A stretch of DNA of 64,000 bases from Psychrobacter fulvigenes (GCF_904846155.1 NZ_CAJGZP010000001.1:806001-870000); one strand, 5' to 3'; numbered from the stretch's first letter, positions 44,152-54,242 are shown. Notes: generated by a model not told the origin, from the sequence alone. Made by a program: numbers and translations.

Positions 44152-45698
44152 ATGGCCGATTTAAAGGGATTTAACAACGATGAGCAAGGACGCTCAGCTG
44201 CCGCCAATATAGCAGCAGATAGCGCGCATCATGTATCGCCCCCTATACAGACAGAGACCGAAACCGATACTTTAGGGCTCAAAAACCCAGCGTTTTGGTA
44301 CAGTGGTGGTTTTATTGTTGCTTTTGTTCTGATGGCTATCTTTGCAGAAGAGCGCTTGGCAAAAATAGTGGAAGTGGGTTTTGCTTGGTCGGTCAATATC
44401 TTTGGTCCTTTTTGGCAAATACTGCTCCTAGCGACCTTTGTGATTGCGTTAGCCGTTGGCGCTGGTCGTACTGGACGTGTCATTTTAGGCAACTTACCTG
44501 TGCCTGAGATGGATAGCTTTAAATGGATGGCTATCTTGTTTTGTACGCTACTTGCTGGCGGCGGGGTATTTTGGGCAGCTTGACCGCTATTGTGGTGATG
44601 CATTTGCACTACGACAAAGGCTTGCCGCTGAAACCGCGTACCCTGCTTTATCCTATGTTTGGCGAGCGCGTGCTCACAGGTCAGACGGGCGCGATCATCG
44701 ATGCTTGTTGTATCGTCGCGGTTGCTGCTGGCACGATCGGCCCTATCGGCTTTTTGGGTTTACAAACCAGCTATGCACTCAATGCTTTGTTTGGTATTCC
44801 TGATACCTTCACTACCCAGCTGATTATTATCATCTTCGCTATTGTACTTTATACCATTTCAGCGATTAGTGGGCTGGCTCGTGGTATGCAGCTCCTTAGC
44901 CGCTTTAACGTCATATTGGCCTTTGCGCTGATGGTCTTTATTTTAATCTTTGGACCAACCAATTTTATTGTCAACGGCTATATTCAAGGTATCGGCACCA
45001 TGGTTGATAGCTTTATCCCGATGGCAACTTTTCGCGGTGATGAAGGCTGGCTCAGTTGGTGGACGGTGTTCTTTTGGGGTTGGTTCTTGGGTTATGGCCC
45101 GATGATGGCTATCTTTATTGCCCGTATTTCACGTGGTCGTACCATTCGAGAGCTTATTACCACCGTTTGTATCATTGCGCCACTGGTCACCTGCTTTTGG
45201 TTCACCATCGTTGGTGGTTCGGGGCTTGCGTTTGAGATTGCCAATCCCGGTAGTGTCAGTAGCGCTTTTGAAGGCTTTAACTTGCCAGGCGCGCTATTAG
45301 CGGTCACGCAGCAATTGCCGTTTCCATTGATTACCTCGATACTGTTCTTGATTTTGACCACCGTCTTTATCGTAACTACTGGTGACTCGATGACTTATAC
45401 CATCAGTGTCGTCATTAGTGGCGAGCGTGAGCCGAACGCTATGATTCGTACTTTCTGGGGCATCATGATGGGGGTTACCGCTATCGTGTTAATCTCGCTT
45501 GGTTCGGGCGGTGTGACGGCGTTGCAATCGTTTATCGTGATTACCGCTGTTCCCGTTTCTTTTGTATTGCTGCCGTCGCTATGGAATGGGCCGCAGATCG
45601 CCCAGCAAATGGCACGTGATCAAGACTTATATCGTCCGAATCGAGTTGAGACAAATTATAAAATCACTCAAGAAAAAATCTTGAAAGGGGAAGAGTGA
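44152..45698 (+). pseudogene. BCCT transporter, frame broken by internal deletion
   Basis: Betaine/choline/carnitine-type transporter split over two frames. Codons 1-143 (44152-44583) cover the N-terminus to LLAGGGVFWAA, then TGA. The rest resumes in another frame at about 44568 with LGSLTAIVVMHLHYDKGLPL and continues to 45698. BCCT proteins have about 50-60 residues between these blocks (GEPI... to the HWG/AW helix), absent here. The junction TTGGGCAGCT could have been present at both edges, once as (T)TT-TGG-GCA-GCT and once as TTG-GGC-AGC-T, so loss between the two copies would explain both gap and frameshift. The TTTTGG...GGSGLAF region and later helices are intact. Confidence 0.8.
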
Positions 45699-45851
45699 GA
45701 TGATGACGCACTGCCTGTCAAAAGAGAGGACAAGTAGTGCGTCACAAAAAGCCAGTAACTAAATTATTGATTGAAGTCGTAAAATGGCCATCACGGGTTA
45801 AAAGTAATCACCAAGTTGCTGGCTTAATATATTATCTAAGGTGGTGAGATT

Positions 45852-47609
45852 ATGAACATGTTTTATGCAGCAGATGAAAGCATTGACGTAGCGAAGCAGA
45901 CTCTACTCAGCGCTAATTTAAGATCGCCAGATATAGTCATGAATGCTGAAAGACTGGGCGCCATGCACCAGACGCGCATCAGCTTTGTGCGTACTTTATT
46001 ACGTAAAATTGATAGAGAAAAATGGACGCTGAGCACGCATCTTTGGGATTTGGATGACAATGGTTATGGACAAGTCATTTATCGCCTGCAAACACCAGAG
46101 CACAAGTATCATCTGGTGGTATTCTGTAATGAGCTGGCGGATGACGAGCGTAATGATCGGGTGATAGCACAAAAGTGGGATGTCACCTTTGGTCTCGTTT
46201 TTGGGGAGATTGGTCAGGAGCTGCTCGATAATCTCAAAGCCAATGTGCCGCTACAAGAAGCAAGTCGCAACTCCAATATGGTGATGGTGTTGGCACGTGC
46301 GAACAAAAGCGTGCGCGTCTTTGATCATATTGTCAGTGCGCTCGCTGAAGGCAAGCAGCCAGACCTTGAGGTACTCGCGCAAGTCGGATATATCCTGCGT
46401 ACCACAGCAGTCTATGGCAATGGCAAATTTGGTATTTATGACTTTAAGCCCTTAGATCATAGCGAAGACTTTAATCAGTCGTTTCGAGCGCAGATGTGTG
46501 CAGTTTATTTACTGCGCGAGTTTAGTCTTGATTGGGTTGATTTTTTGGCCAAGAAAAAGGGCGGTAGCAAAGCGGTCGCGCTGCATCCAGAGATTAAGCG
46601 TTATCTCGGTATCGGTAATGCCACGGGTCTGGGTATGGCGCCGTATCTTATCAATCATCCTTGTGTCGTCGATCAGTGGCTCACCACTCGTGAAGAAGCC
46701 GTGCAAGCGACTTTGGTCTGTGATATTGAAGCGGAAAAAGCGGCGTACTTTTCCAGCTTACTTGCGCGCGCCATTCAGCACTTTACCGAAATCGTTACCA
46801 TCAATGAGCAGCAAGCAACATTAAACGCGACCGTCGTTACAGAGTTGACCTCATTACAAAGTACCTTGATGACGACGATTGAAGATTACACGACATGGGC
46901 AGAGTTCCTGCAAGCTCATGATCATTTAAGTTTGGAGAGCCAAGAAGTCATCATCTCTTGCTTGATGGAGCTGTATCCTGAACGTGTGGATGCGTTTCAA
47001 GAAAAAGTCAACGCCGATGAAAACTTAACCCTACCGAAAGGCAAGGTGATTCAAGATTTGCTTGACGTCTTAGAGGCGCGCTATCAATGGGCAATTACTA
47101 TTGATTTTAATGAACCTGAAAATAGCTATTGGTTTTGGTATCGATCGGTGGATAAAGAAGAGCCACGTATGGGTGTGCGCGGACAAGAGCCTGGCGACGA
47201 TCGAGAGCTGGCATTGGACATCGCACGGCAAGCAAAAAATCTGTACTTGGCATTACAGCAAGCTGATCCACAGCAGCTGATATCTGAGTTTATGTTAAGC
47301 AAACCTAAGTACCGCTCTATCGCTCGGCGTGTATGGACCATGGGTCACAAAAAAATGGGTGATATCCAGATGAACGTCTTGCATAAGACCGCATTACCCA
47401 TGCATCTGCTACGGTGTAAGCTATCGATGTTTGGCGCGACCAAGTTCGATCCCAGATCTGATCGCTGGGTGCGAATCACTTTGTTCCAAGGGGCGCCTTT
47501 ATTTAGCGAGGTGCATAGTGATGAATGGCTGTTTCCTTTACTGCCCAATTTGTCAAAAAAAGCTTCGTCAAAAGAAGTTTCGTCAATAAAAGAGTCATCT
47601 ACACAATAG
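45852..47609 (+). CDS. Conserved protein of unknown function (585 aa)
   Basis: Large soluble protein without signal peptide or membrane segments. I recognise it only as a conserved hypothetical of catabolic clusters. Visible landmarks: MHQTRISFVRTLLRKI near 35, YHLVVFCNELADDERNDRVIAQKWDVTFGLV near 100-130, YGNGKFGIYDF near 205, HPEIKRYLGIGNATGLGMAPYLINHP near 265-290, and SYWFWYRSVDKEEPRMG near 430. It has a Ser/Lys-rich tail. The gene is 12 bp before the DUF3726-like gene, with AGGGAGG between, so the two proteins are probably made together and may form one complex. No function should be assumed. Confidence 0.8.
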   Translation: MNMFYAADESIDVAKQTLLSANLRSPDIVMNAERLGAMHQTRISFVRTLLRKIDREKWTLSTHLWDLDDNGYGQVIYRLQTPEHKYHLVVFCNELADDERNDRVIAQKWDVTFGLVFGEIGQELLDNLKANVPLQEASRNSNMVMVLARANKSVRVFDHIVSALAEGKQPDLEVLAQVGYILRTTAVYGNGKFGIYDFKPLDHSEDFNQSFRAQMCAVYLLREFSLDWVDFLAKKKGGSKAVALHPEIKRYLGIGNATGLGMAPYLINHPCVVDQWLTTREEAVQATLVCDIEAEKAAYFSSLLARAIQHFTEIVTINEQQATLNATVVTELTSLQSTLMTTIEDYTTWAEFLQAHDHLSLESQEVIISCLMELYPERVDAFQEKVNADENLTLPKGKVIQDLLDVLEARYQWAITIDFNEPENSYWFWYRSVDKEEPRMGVRGQEPGDDRELALDIARQAKNLYLALQQADPQQLISEFMLSKPKYRSIARRVWTMGHKKMGDIQMNVLHKTALPMHLLRCKLSMFGATKFDPRSDRWVRITLFQGAPLFSEVHSDEWLFPLLPNLSKKASSKEVSSIKESSTQ

Positions 47610-47621
47610 GGAGGTTTGGAC

Positions 47622-48347
47622 ATGATTGTATCGCATAATGAAATCGTAGCAATGGTGTATAAAGCCTTTACTGGCATGCACCGTGAAGTAGGCGAAGCTG
47701 ATGTGATCGCTTCAATGGTGGCTGAGCTGGAGATGGCAGGACTCGACGGTGTACGCCACTTTAACAATGCCAGTCCATATATCTTAACTGAACAAGATAC
47801 GCCCATTGATATCGTCCATCAAGAAACAGGCACGATTCGCTTTGATTTGCATGGCAGCAGTTTGATTTGTCACTTGCCTGCCATCATGGACTACGCACTA
47901 GAAAAAATGGGCGATCTGGATCATTTTCAAATTTATATAATGAACTGTCATAATCGCTGGTTGGCTTATAGTGAGCTGGTGAAGCTCGCTGATAATGGTA
48001 TTGCCTGTCTGGCGAAATGGGATAATGGTACAGCACCCAAGCATACTTTATTTACGCTTAATCAAGGCTTTGTCTATCCTGATTTGTACTTTTTTAATGA
48101 ACCACAAGACAATTATAATACCAACGATATGATCATTGAGCTGGCGACTGCTAACTTCGATATTGAGCAAGACATCGAACATTTCGATCATAAGATATCG
48201 ACGGATGAGCTGTTTGAGACCCATCAGCGCTCATGGAAAGAGGGCATTCATGTCGATGATGAACAGTGGGCGATACTCAAAAAAACAGCTGCGGCTATAT
48301 TGGTAGAAAACAGCGAGGCGTCTAGTAAAGGCGCAGGCGGAGTGTAA
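47622..48347 (+). CDS. DUF3726-like protein
   Basis: Soluble protein of 241 aa. The start VSHNEIVAMVYKAFTGMHREVGEADVIASMVAELEMAGLDG resembles both DUF3726 and the N-terminal region of malate/lactate dehydrogenases of the Ldh_2 type; the rest does not show a dehydrogenase core. ATG 47622 has AGGGAGG seven bases upstream. It follows the 585-aa unknown protein at once and ends the cluster at an inverted repeat. Family assignment is from memory and moderate; biochemical role unknown. Confidence 0.65.
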   Translation: MIVSHNEIVAMVYKAFTGMHREVGEADVIASMVAELEMAGLDGVRHFNNASPYILTEQDTPIDIVHQETGTIRFDLHGSSLICHLPAIMDYALEKMGDLDHFQIYIMNCHNRWLAYSELVKLADNGIACLAKWDNGTAPKHTLFTLNQGFVYPDLYFFNEPQDNYNTNDMIIELATANFDIEQDIEHFDHKISTDELFETHQRSWKEGIHVDDEQWAILKKTAAAILVENSEASSKGAGGV

Positions 48348-48350
48348 AAA

Positions 48351-48393
48351 CTCATGCTTATTAACCGCTGTAAAAGCCATTAATAAGCATGAG
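48351..48393. terminator. Hairpin closing the catabolic cluster
   Basis: CTCATGCTTATTAA pairs perfectly with TTAATAAGCATGAG over a 15-nt loop. It lies between convergent genes but lacks a T-run, so termination efficiency is uncertain. Confidence 0.5.
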
Positions 48394-48413
48394 CCGTAAC
48401 AACTAGTAGACGT

Positions 48414-48776
48414 CTATCTTTTTAGAGTACAGTTGACCTTGTATACACGGTCATTTACTGAGCGGATACTTAGGATGCCAACTTTGGCTTTAGTCTGCCA
48501 CTCGTAGCTGGCTGTAGAGCTTGACTCTTTAACATAACGAGCACCAGAGCCTGATACTGCTTGTTTAAGACTGACTTTTTGATTTTTTATACCGAGTCTG
48601 GGTAGAGTCAGGCTTAAGTTAGCGACTTTGCCATTGGCTACATAAGCGGCGGTCACTTTAGCGTTATCATCACAGGTAAAGGTTTGAGCTTGCGTGCTAC
48701 TACTATTCATGGGTGCGTTCGTCGCGCAGGCTGCTAGTAATAAAGCAACAGGGGTGACAGCCAGTAACTTTTTCAT
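48414..48776 (-). CDS. MliC-like lipoprotein (lysozyme inhibitor family)
   Basis: Lipoprotein of 120 aa. Signal peptide with lipobox LLAAC, then an MliC-like domain: TFTCDDNAKVTAAYV, the central SGSGARYVKESSSTASYEWQTKAKV and a terminal VNCTLKR. The cysteines in TFTC and VNC would form the family disulphide. Probably protects the cell wall from lysozyme, by homology only. ATG 48776 is chosen because the longer upstream frame (to 48986) lacks a signal sequence and runs into phoU. Confidence 0.8.
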   Translation of the reverse strand: MKKLLAVTPVALLLAACATNAPMNSSSTQAQTFTCDDNAKVTAAYVANGKVANLSLTLPRLGIKNQKVSLKQAVSGSGARYVKESSSTASYEWQTKAKVGILSIRSVNDRVYKVNCTLKR

Positions 48777-48951
48777 AATATTCCTCAACGGTACTAATAA
48801 TTCATCAGAGTAACGAAACGAGGCATATATTACATCAAACTGGGTTTTTTCTTGTTGTGATTTGGCTGAGTGATTGTCACAATCAAAGCGCTGAAGACGA
48901 AACAAAAGAGTAGTAACTGTTTGAACAATCCTGATTGGCCTGATTGTCTTG

Positions 48952-49746
48952 TCAGCCTTCGCCAGTATTTGACGAATCAAAGTCAACTATCGCCATGCTA
49001 GCTGATGTAGTACTGACTTGGCGTGCCGCCATTCTTTCATTGGCTTCTTGCACGGCTTTTTCGACCAAAGCATAGTCCGAATGGCGTACATCTTGCCCGC
49101 TAATATAGTTAATCACCAGCTCGGCGACGTTCTGTGCATGATCGCCAACACGCTCAAGCGCGCGCAATACCCACATGATATTAATGACCTTTGAGACGTG
49201 CCGTGCATCCTCCATGATATAAGTCATCAAAGCACGAATCGCCGATTGGTATTCTTCATTGACCATACCATCATTACGCATGACTTCAAATGCCTGCTCC
49301 GCATTCGACTGGCTAAAGGCTTCTAGCGCATTGTGTAGCATAATACGAACCTGATTGCTGAGATGCTGAACCTCAGCGTAACCGTATGATGATTTGCTTT
49401 GTGCTGCAATTTTACTTGCCATTTGGGCAATTTTGACCGCTTCATCGCCGATACGCTCTAAGTCAACCACGCCTTTACTAATGGACATGACCAAGCGCAA
49501 ATCACTGGCAGCTGGCTGGCGTTTGGCGACCAACAATAAGATATGCTCATCGAGCTCAACTTCCATGCGATTGATATCGAAATCCATGTCGATGACCTCT
49601 TGTGCCAGTGTTTCATCTTTATCAATGAGGGCGTGGATGGCCTTGGCGACTTGGTTGGCAGCGCTATCACCCATGTATAAAAATAAGCGAATGGCTTCAT
49701 CAAGATCTTGATCAAAACTTTTAGAGATATGCTTGTCACTTTGCAT
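48952..49746 (-). CDS. phoU: Phosphate signalling protein PhoU
   Basis: Cytoplasmic helical-bundle protein (264 aa) with two PhoU repeats; it dampens PhoR/PhoB signalling and PstSCAB activity. Landmarks: MGDSAANQVAKAIHALIDKDE, EVELDEHILLLVAKRQPAASDLRLVMSISK, VVDLERIGDEAVKIA and ALERVGDHAQNVAELVI. Last gene of the pst operon, 77 bp after pstB. Confidence 0.95.
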   Translation of the reverse strand: MQSDKHISKSFDQDLDEAIRLFLYMGDSAANQVAKAIHALIDKDETLAQEVIDMDFDINRMEVELDEHILLLVAKRQPAASDLRLVMSISKGVVDLERIGDEAVKIAQMASKIAAQSKSSYGYAEVQHLSNQVRIMLHNALEAFSQSNAEQAFEVMRNDGMVNEEYQSAIRALMTYIMEDARHVSKVINIMWVLRALERVGDHAQNVAELVINYISGQDVRHSDYALVEKAVQEANERMAARQVSTTSASMAIVDFDSSNTGEG

Positions 49747-49823
49747 GAGAGGTATTCCCTGAATATCCGTATTTTATGGCGTGATTTTCTTAATATGCGT
49801 AAATAATTTTAATCAGCTCAACG

Positions 49824-50756
49824 TTAACCATAACGGCCGGTAATGTAGTCTTCTGTCGCTTTTTGCGCAGGCGTGGTAAACATCTGATCCGTCTCGCCCA
49901 TCTCAATCATATCGCCCAAATACATATAGACCGTATAGTCTGACACGCGCGCCGCCTGCTGCATGTTATGGGTGACGATGGCAATGGTGTAGTCGTTTTT
50001 TAAATCTTCTATCAAATCTTCGATTGCGCCCGTTGAGATAGGATCCAATGCAGAGGTTGGTTCATCGAGCAACAGTACTTCAGGCTTGGTAGCGACACTA
50101 CGGGCGATACAGAGTCGTTGCTGCTGTCCGCCTGATAAAGACAAACCTGATGCTTTTAGCTTGTCTTTTACTTCTGGCCATAATGCAGATTTTTTTAGCG
50201 CCCATTCCACGCGATTATCCAGCTCAGCTTTGCTTAGCTTTTCGTAGAGACGCACACCAAAGGCGACATTGTCGTATATCGACATCGGGAACGGAGTAGG
50301 TTTCTGAAAGACCATACCGACTTGCGCGCGTAGCAGGTTGACATCGACGTCTTTACCTAAGATGTTTTTGCCATCAAGATTGATATTGCCTTCTGCACGC
50401 ATGCCTGGGTATAAGTCATACATACGATTGAAAGTACGTAGTAAGGTCGATTTTCCGCAACCTGATGGGCCGATGAAGGCAGTGACTTTTTTATCAGGAA
50501 TGTCGATATTGATGTTTTTTAGTGCCTGAAAATCACCATAATAAAAACTCAAATCACGAATCTGCATTTTTGCCGCAGGCATGTTTTTGGGAATATCATG
50601 CAGTGTTTGCTTGGTTAAGTTTGCCGCATCTGGCTGCTGCATTTGCGCTGACGTCGACATAGGTCTGTTTAGTAGATTACCTGTTGGGGTCTTGAAGTTA
50701 TTCGTATCAGTTTTTGTACGGATTTTGCTTATGACGTCATTCATAATGTTATCCAA
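49824..50756 (-). CDS. pstB: Phosphate ABC transporter ATP-binding protein PstB
   Basis: ATPase of the high-affinity phosphate importer (310 aa). Walker [10 protein letters not shown] at 96-104, signature [14 protein letters not shown], Walker [13 protein letters not shown], and the PstB ending DYITGRYG. An N-terminal hydrophilic extension of about 55 residues precedes the usual start of the fold ([14 protein letters not shown]); family members are about 260 residues. An alternative start at 50744 shortens it by four. A dispersed repeat (copy C) separates it from pstA. Confidence 0.95.
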   Translation of the reverse strand: MDNIMNDVISKIRTKTDTNNFKTPTGNLLNRPMSTSAQMQQPDAANLTKQTLHDIPKNMPAAKMQIRDLSFYYGDFQALKNINIDIPDKKVTAFIGPSGCGKSTLLRTFNRMYDLYPGMRAEGNINLDGKNILGKDVDVNLLRAQVGMVFQKPTPFPMSIYDNVAFGVRLYEKLSKAELDNRVEWALKKSALWPEVKDKLKASGLSLSGGQQQRLCIARSVATKPEVLLLDEPTSALDPISTGAIEDLIEDLKNDYTIAIVTHNMQQAARVSDYTVYMYLGDMIEMGETDQMFTTPAQKATEDYITGRYG

Positions 50757-50789
50757 CCTAGCTTAATGAATATAAATTTAAGTAAATGG

Positions 50790-50935
50790 TGTAGTTGATC
50801 TAATTTAAAAACGACCCAGTGTTGTTGGAATATATTTTGCGCAGCCTCTGTCGGCGTAGGCACAGCAAGTCAGTGAAATTTATTCCAGCAACACATGTCA
50901 AAAACGCATCATTTTTATTTAGTACAGCTTTTATT
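50790..50935. repeat. Dispersed palindromic repeat, copy C, inside the pst operon
   Basis: GTAGTTGATCTA, then CCCAGTGTTGTTGGAAT, the core GCGCAGCCTCTGTCGGCG, GCACAGCAAG and ATTCCAGCAACACATG. The inner arms GTGTTGTTGGAAT and ATTCCAGCAACAC face each other. It fills the pstA-pstB gap and would be transcribed with the operon as a long hairpin. Confidence 0.85.
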
Positions 50936-50946
50936 TGGTTTGTCTA

Positions 50947-51858
50947 CTACTTGGTTTGACCGCGACTGCCAATGAACCTTGCTAAGACATTTAATACCAA
51001 TACCGAAGCAGTAATCAGCAGTGCCGCTGCCCATGCGAGTGCATGCCAATTGTCATAAGGGCTCATAGCAAACTGATAAATGGTATTAGGCAAGTTAGCA
51101 ATCGGCTGGCTCATATCGGTACTAAAGTATTGGTTATTCAAGGCCGTAAATAGTAACGGCGCCGTCTCACCAGTGATTCTGGCAAAGGCCAACAATACGC
51201 CTGTGGTCAGCCCCGCTCGAGCCGCTTTAATAGTCACTTGCGTGACCATCTTCCACTTCGGTGTACCCAGTGCATAAACCGCTTCACGAATGCTATTGGG
51301 CACCAAATTAAGCATGTTTTCAGTCGTGCGCACAACCACAGGAATGACAATGAGTGCCAATGCCAGTGCGCCGGCCCAACCAGAAAAGCTTTGGCCTTTT
51401 ACCATCAAGGCATAAATAAAGAGACCAATCACAATCGATGGGGCAGAGAGCAAAATATCGTTTAAGAATCGCGTTACTTTGCCAAGCATGCTGCCCTGAG
51501 AGAACTCAGATAAATAAATCCCTGTCATCAGGCCAATGGGCGCACCGATGAACAATCCCGAAAACGCCAACATCACTGAACCAACAATGGCGTTGCGTAA
51601 ACCGCCTGCGCTCATCGGCGGCGGAGTGTCGGCAGTAAAGATAGGCATTTGCACCATGCCTTGGAAACCTTCAACGAAGAGCGTAAATAAAATCCAAAAC
51701 AACCAAATTAAGCCGAACACCATCGCTGACATGGCAAAGCCTAAACCAAGCTTGTTGGCCCAGCGCCGTTTGTTATAAAGACGCTTGTTATAACGATCTT
51801 TAAAGTTGCTCTTAGCAGGTAACGCTGAATTCATAGCATCAGTAGGCATAACACTCAT
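50947..51858 (-). CDS. pstA: Phosphate ABC transporter permease PstA
   Basis: Inner-membrane permease (303 aa) with six helices. The BPD_transp_1 loop is near EAVYALGTPKWKMVTQVTIKAARAGLTTG, and GETAPLLFTALNNQYF is typical of PstA. ATG 51858 preceded by GGGAA is preferred over an upstream start; ATG 51849 is also possible. It lies 57 bp downstream of pstC. Confidence 0.94.
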   Translation of the reverse strand: MSVMPTDAMNSALPAKSNFKDRYNKRLYNKRRWANKLGLGFAMSAMVFGLIWLFWILFTLFVEGFQGMVQMPIFTADTPPPMSAGGLRNAIVGSVMLAFSGLFIGAPIGLMTGIYLSEFSQGSMLGKVTRFLNDILLSAPSIVIGLFIYALMVKGQSFSGWAGALALALIVIPVVVRTTENMLNLVPNSIREAVYALGTPKWKMVTQVTIKAARAGLTTGVLLAFARITGETAPLLFTALNNQYFSTDMSQPIANLPNTIYQFAMSPYDNWHALAWAAALLITASVLVLNVLARFIGSRGQTK

Positions 51859-51915
51859 TTCCCATATTTTTATCAATACCAATAACCATCAAAATCTGTC
51901 AAAAAAATCGAGCTA

Positions 51916-52869
51916 CTATCGATTACCTGCTTTATGATCCATGCGCATTAGCATCAGCTTAGCCAGTGACAGCACGATGAAAGTGATGACAAATAGAATT
52001 AAGCCTAAATGTAATAACGACGCCAGATGTAGCTCACTAGAGGTTTCTGCAAATTCATTGGCAAGGGCTGAGGTAATGGTGACCCCAGAAGTAAATAGAC
52101 TGGGACTGATATTAAAGGCGTTGCCGATAAGGAAGGTCACTGCCATGGTCTCGCCAAGGGCACGACCCAGTCCCAAGATGACACCACCAACGACACCAGC
52201 TTTGGTATACGGCAAGATAATCTTGAACATGACTTCCCAAGTCGTCGCACCCATACCGTAAGCCGATTCTTTTAATAAATCCGGCACCACGGAAAAGACG
52301 TCGCGCATGGTGGCCGCAATAAAAGGAATAATCATGATGGCAAGCACCAGTGAGGCGGTAAACATACCGAGTCCCATTGGCGCACCCGTAAACAGCTTAC
52401 CGATGATGGGCAGTGGGCCAACATGTTCGATAAACCACGGCTGAATGTGATCGCCAAAAAAGGGCGCAAATACAAACAACCCCCACATACCGTAGATGAT
52501 AGAGGGAATACCTGCCAGCAGCTCAATGGCGATACCGAGGGGCTTTTTTAAGAAATTCGGGCACATCTCGGTCAAAAATATGGCAATGCCAAAGCTGACT
52601 GGCACAGCGATTAAAATAGCGATAAACGAAGTGACCAGCGTGCCGTAAATAGGCGCTAGCGCACCGTACTCATTGGCGACCGTATCCCAGTTATTACTGG
52701 TATAAAAGCCGAGACCAAATGCTTGAATGCTTGGCCAAGCGCCAATGATTAGAGAGACTAAAATGCCGCCCAATGATAAGAGAACGAGGATGGCAAAAGC
52801 CTTAGTTGCATTGACGAATAGCGCGTCGTAACGTTTTTGTTTAGCCAGTTGGGACCTTAGGTCATTCAT
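51916..52869 (-). CDS. pstC: Phosphate ABC transporter permease PstC
   Basis: Inner-membrane permease (317 aa from ATG 52869; an upstream TTG at 52923 is less likely) with six helices. PstC hallmarks: [45 protein letters not shown] and [19 protein letters not shown]. Forms the phosphate channel with PstA. Confidence 0.94.
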   Translation of the reverse strand: MNDLRSQLAKQKRYDALFVNATKAFAILVLLSLGGILVSLIIGAWPSIQAFGLGFYTSNNWDTVANEYGALAPIYGTLVTSFIAILIAVPVSFGIAIFLTEMCPNFLKKPLGIAIELLAGIPSIIYGMWGLFVFAPFFGDHIQPWFIEHVGPLPIIGKLFTGAPMGLGMFTASLVLAIMIIPFIAATMRDVFSVVPDLLKESAYGMGATTWEVMFKIILPYTKAGVVGGVILGLGRALGETMAVTFLIGNAFNISPSLFTSGVTITSALANEFAETSSELHLASLLHLGLILFVITFIVLSLAKLMLMRMDHKAGNR

Positions 52870-53003
52870 AAGTGTCTCAGCATTAAATAGGGTTAGATCA
52901 AAAGTTTTAGAGAGTTTAATCAAGTCTTATCACAGCAAACTAAATCTTAATCAGTAGTGCTATTAACGGTAATTAATCACTCTACTTTTAAATTTGTTGT
53001 GAT

Positions 53004-53045
53004 AAAACCTCTTAAACAACGACTGGAGAATAATTGTTTAAGAGG
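53004..53045 (-). terminator. Hairpin/attenuator between pstS and pstC
   Basis: CCTCTTAAACAA (53008-53019) pairs perfectly with TTGTTTAAGAGG (53034-53045) across 14 nt. On the transcribed strand the stem is followed by TTTT. It could attenuate transcription or protect the pstS message, giving more PstS than permease. Confidence 0.65.
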
Positions 53046-53078
53046 GTAACTCTAGAATCATTACAGGGTTTTTAAAAA

Positions 53079-54242
53079 CTACTGAGCTGGGGTGTAGACT
53101 GGCTGACCATCGCTGCCTTTGACTTCATTCCACTGCGCTTTAAAGAGCGCAACAGCGGTATCAGAGAAAGGAACATAATCAAGGGCTAAGGCATCATCAT
53201 CGCCTTGAGCGTAAGCCCAGTCGAAGAAGTTCAACACGCCAGCCACTTGCTGTGGGTTTTCTGGCTGCTTATGTACCAAGATAAAAGTAGCAGCTGCGAT
53301 TGGCCATGCTTGCTCCGTCTCAGAGTTGGTGATGACTTTATAAAAGCCTGCTTGCTGTGACCAATCGATATCACCTGCCGCTGCAAAGGTCTCAGCAGAT
53401 GGCTGCACGAAGTTGCCAGCCGCGTTTTTTAGTGCCGCATGTGCCATGTTATTTTGCTTGGCGTAAGCATACTCAACGTAGCCAATAGAGTTTTTCATAC
53501 GATTGACGTAACTTGATACGCCCTCGTTACCTTTACCGCCTGCGCCAGTCGCAGAGGTTGGCCACTTGACGGTTTTATCAACACCGACGCTGTCTTTCCA
53601 GTCAGTTGAAACTTTGGCCAGATAATCGGTAAAGTTAAACGTCGTCCCTGAACCATCTGAGCGAAATACGGTGGTAATGGCAGCATCAGGCAGGGTTAAG
53701 TCTGGGTTTAGGTTAGCAATAGCAGGGTCATTCCAGTTGCTAATTTTACCCAAATAGATGTCAGCTAAAGCCGCACCGTCCAATTTCAGCTGGCCTGGCT
53801 CTACACCATCGATGTTTACAATCGGTACGACGCCACCGATAACGGTCGGAAACTGAATAAGCCCTGCTGCATCCAGCTCTTCAGGGGTCATCGGTGCATC
53901 AGACGCACCGAAATCTACCGTTTTTGCTTCGATTTGTTTGATACCACCAGAAGAGCCGATTGATTGGTAGTTCACCTGACCGCCAGTCGCGGCATTGTAG
54001 TCATAAGACCATTTGGCATAGATAGGTTGCGGGAATGAAGCACCTGCACCGGTGATATTCATGGCGATGTTTTCAGCAGATTTAAAATCAGTCGCTGTAG
54101 TAGACGCTGTACTAGTGGTGGTTTCAGCCGCTGTTACGGCGCTACTGCTATCAGCAGCTGAGCTTGAGGGGTCGGTCGATTTATTACAAGCTGTGAGTAC
54201 TAAGGTACAACTAACGGCGACTGCTAATAACGAATAACGCAT
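53079..54242 (-). CDS. pstS: Phosphate-binding protein PstS
   Basis: Periplasmic phosphate-binding lipoprotein (387 aa). Signal peptide and lipobox LTAC, then a Ser/Thr/Ala-rich linker of about 40 residues, then the PstS fold: ITGAGASFPQPIYAKW, YQSIGSSGGIKQIEAKTVDFGASDAPM, VFRSDGSGTTFNFTDYL and GVSSYVNRMKNSIGYVEYAYA. The ligand-contacting Ser, Asp, Arg and Thr motifs are intact. First gene of pstSCAB-phoU, behind a Pho box. Confidence 0.96.
   Translation of the reverse strand: MRYSLLAVAVSCTLVLTACNKSTDPSSSAADSSSAVTAAETTTSTASTTATDFKSAENIAMNITGAGASFPQPIYAKWSYDYNAATGGQVNYQSIGSSGGIKQIEAKTVDFGASDAPMTPEELDAAGLIQFPTVIGGVVPIVNIDGVEPGQLKLDGAALADIYLGKISNWNDPAIANLNPDLTLPDAAITTVFRSDGSGTTFNFTDYLAKVSTDWKDSVGVDKTVKWPTSATGAGGKGNEGVSSYVNRMKNSIGYVEYAYAKQNNMAHAALKNAAGNFVQPSAETFAAAGDIDWSQQAGFYKVITNSETEQAWPIAAATFILVHKQPENPQQVAGVLNFFDWAYAQGDDDALALDYVPFSDTAVALFKAQWNEVKGSDGQPVYTPAQ

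Noticed and set aside
48777..48986. Upstream extension of the MliC-like lipoprotein into phoU
   Set aside because: The extension lacks a signal sequence, while the ATG at 48776 begins a clear lipoprotein signal peptide.
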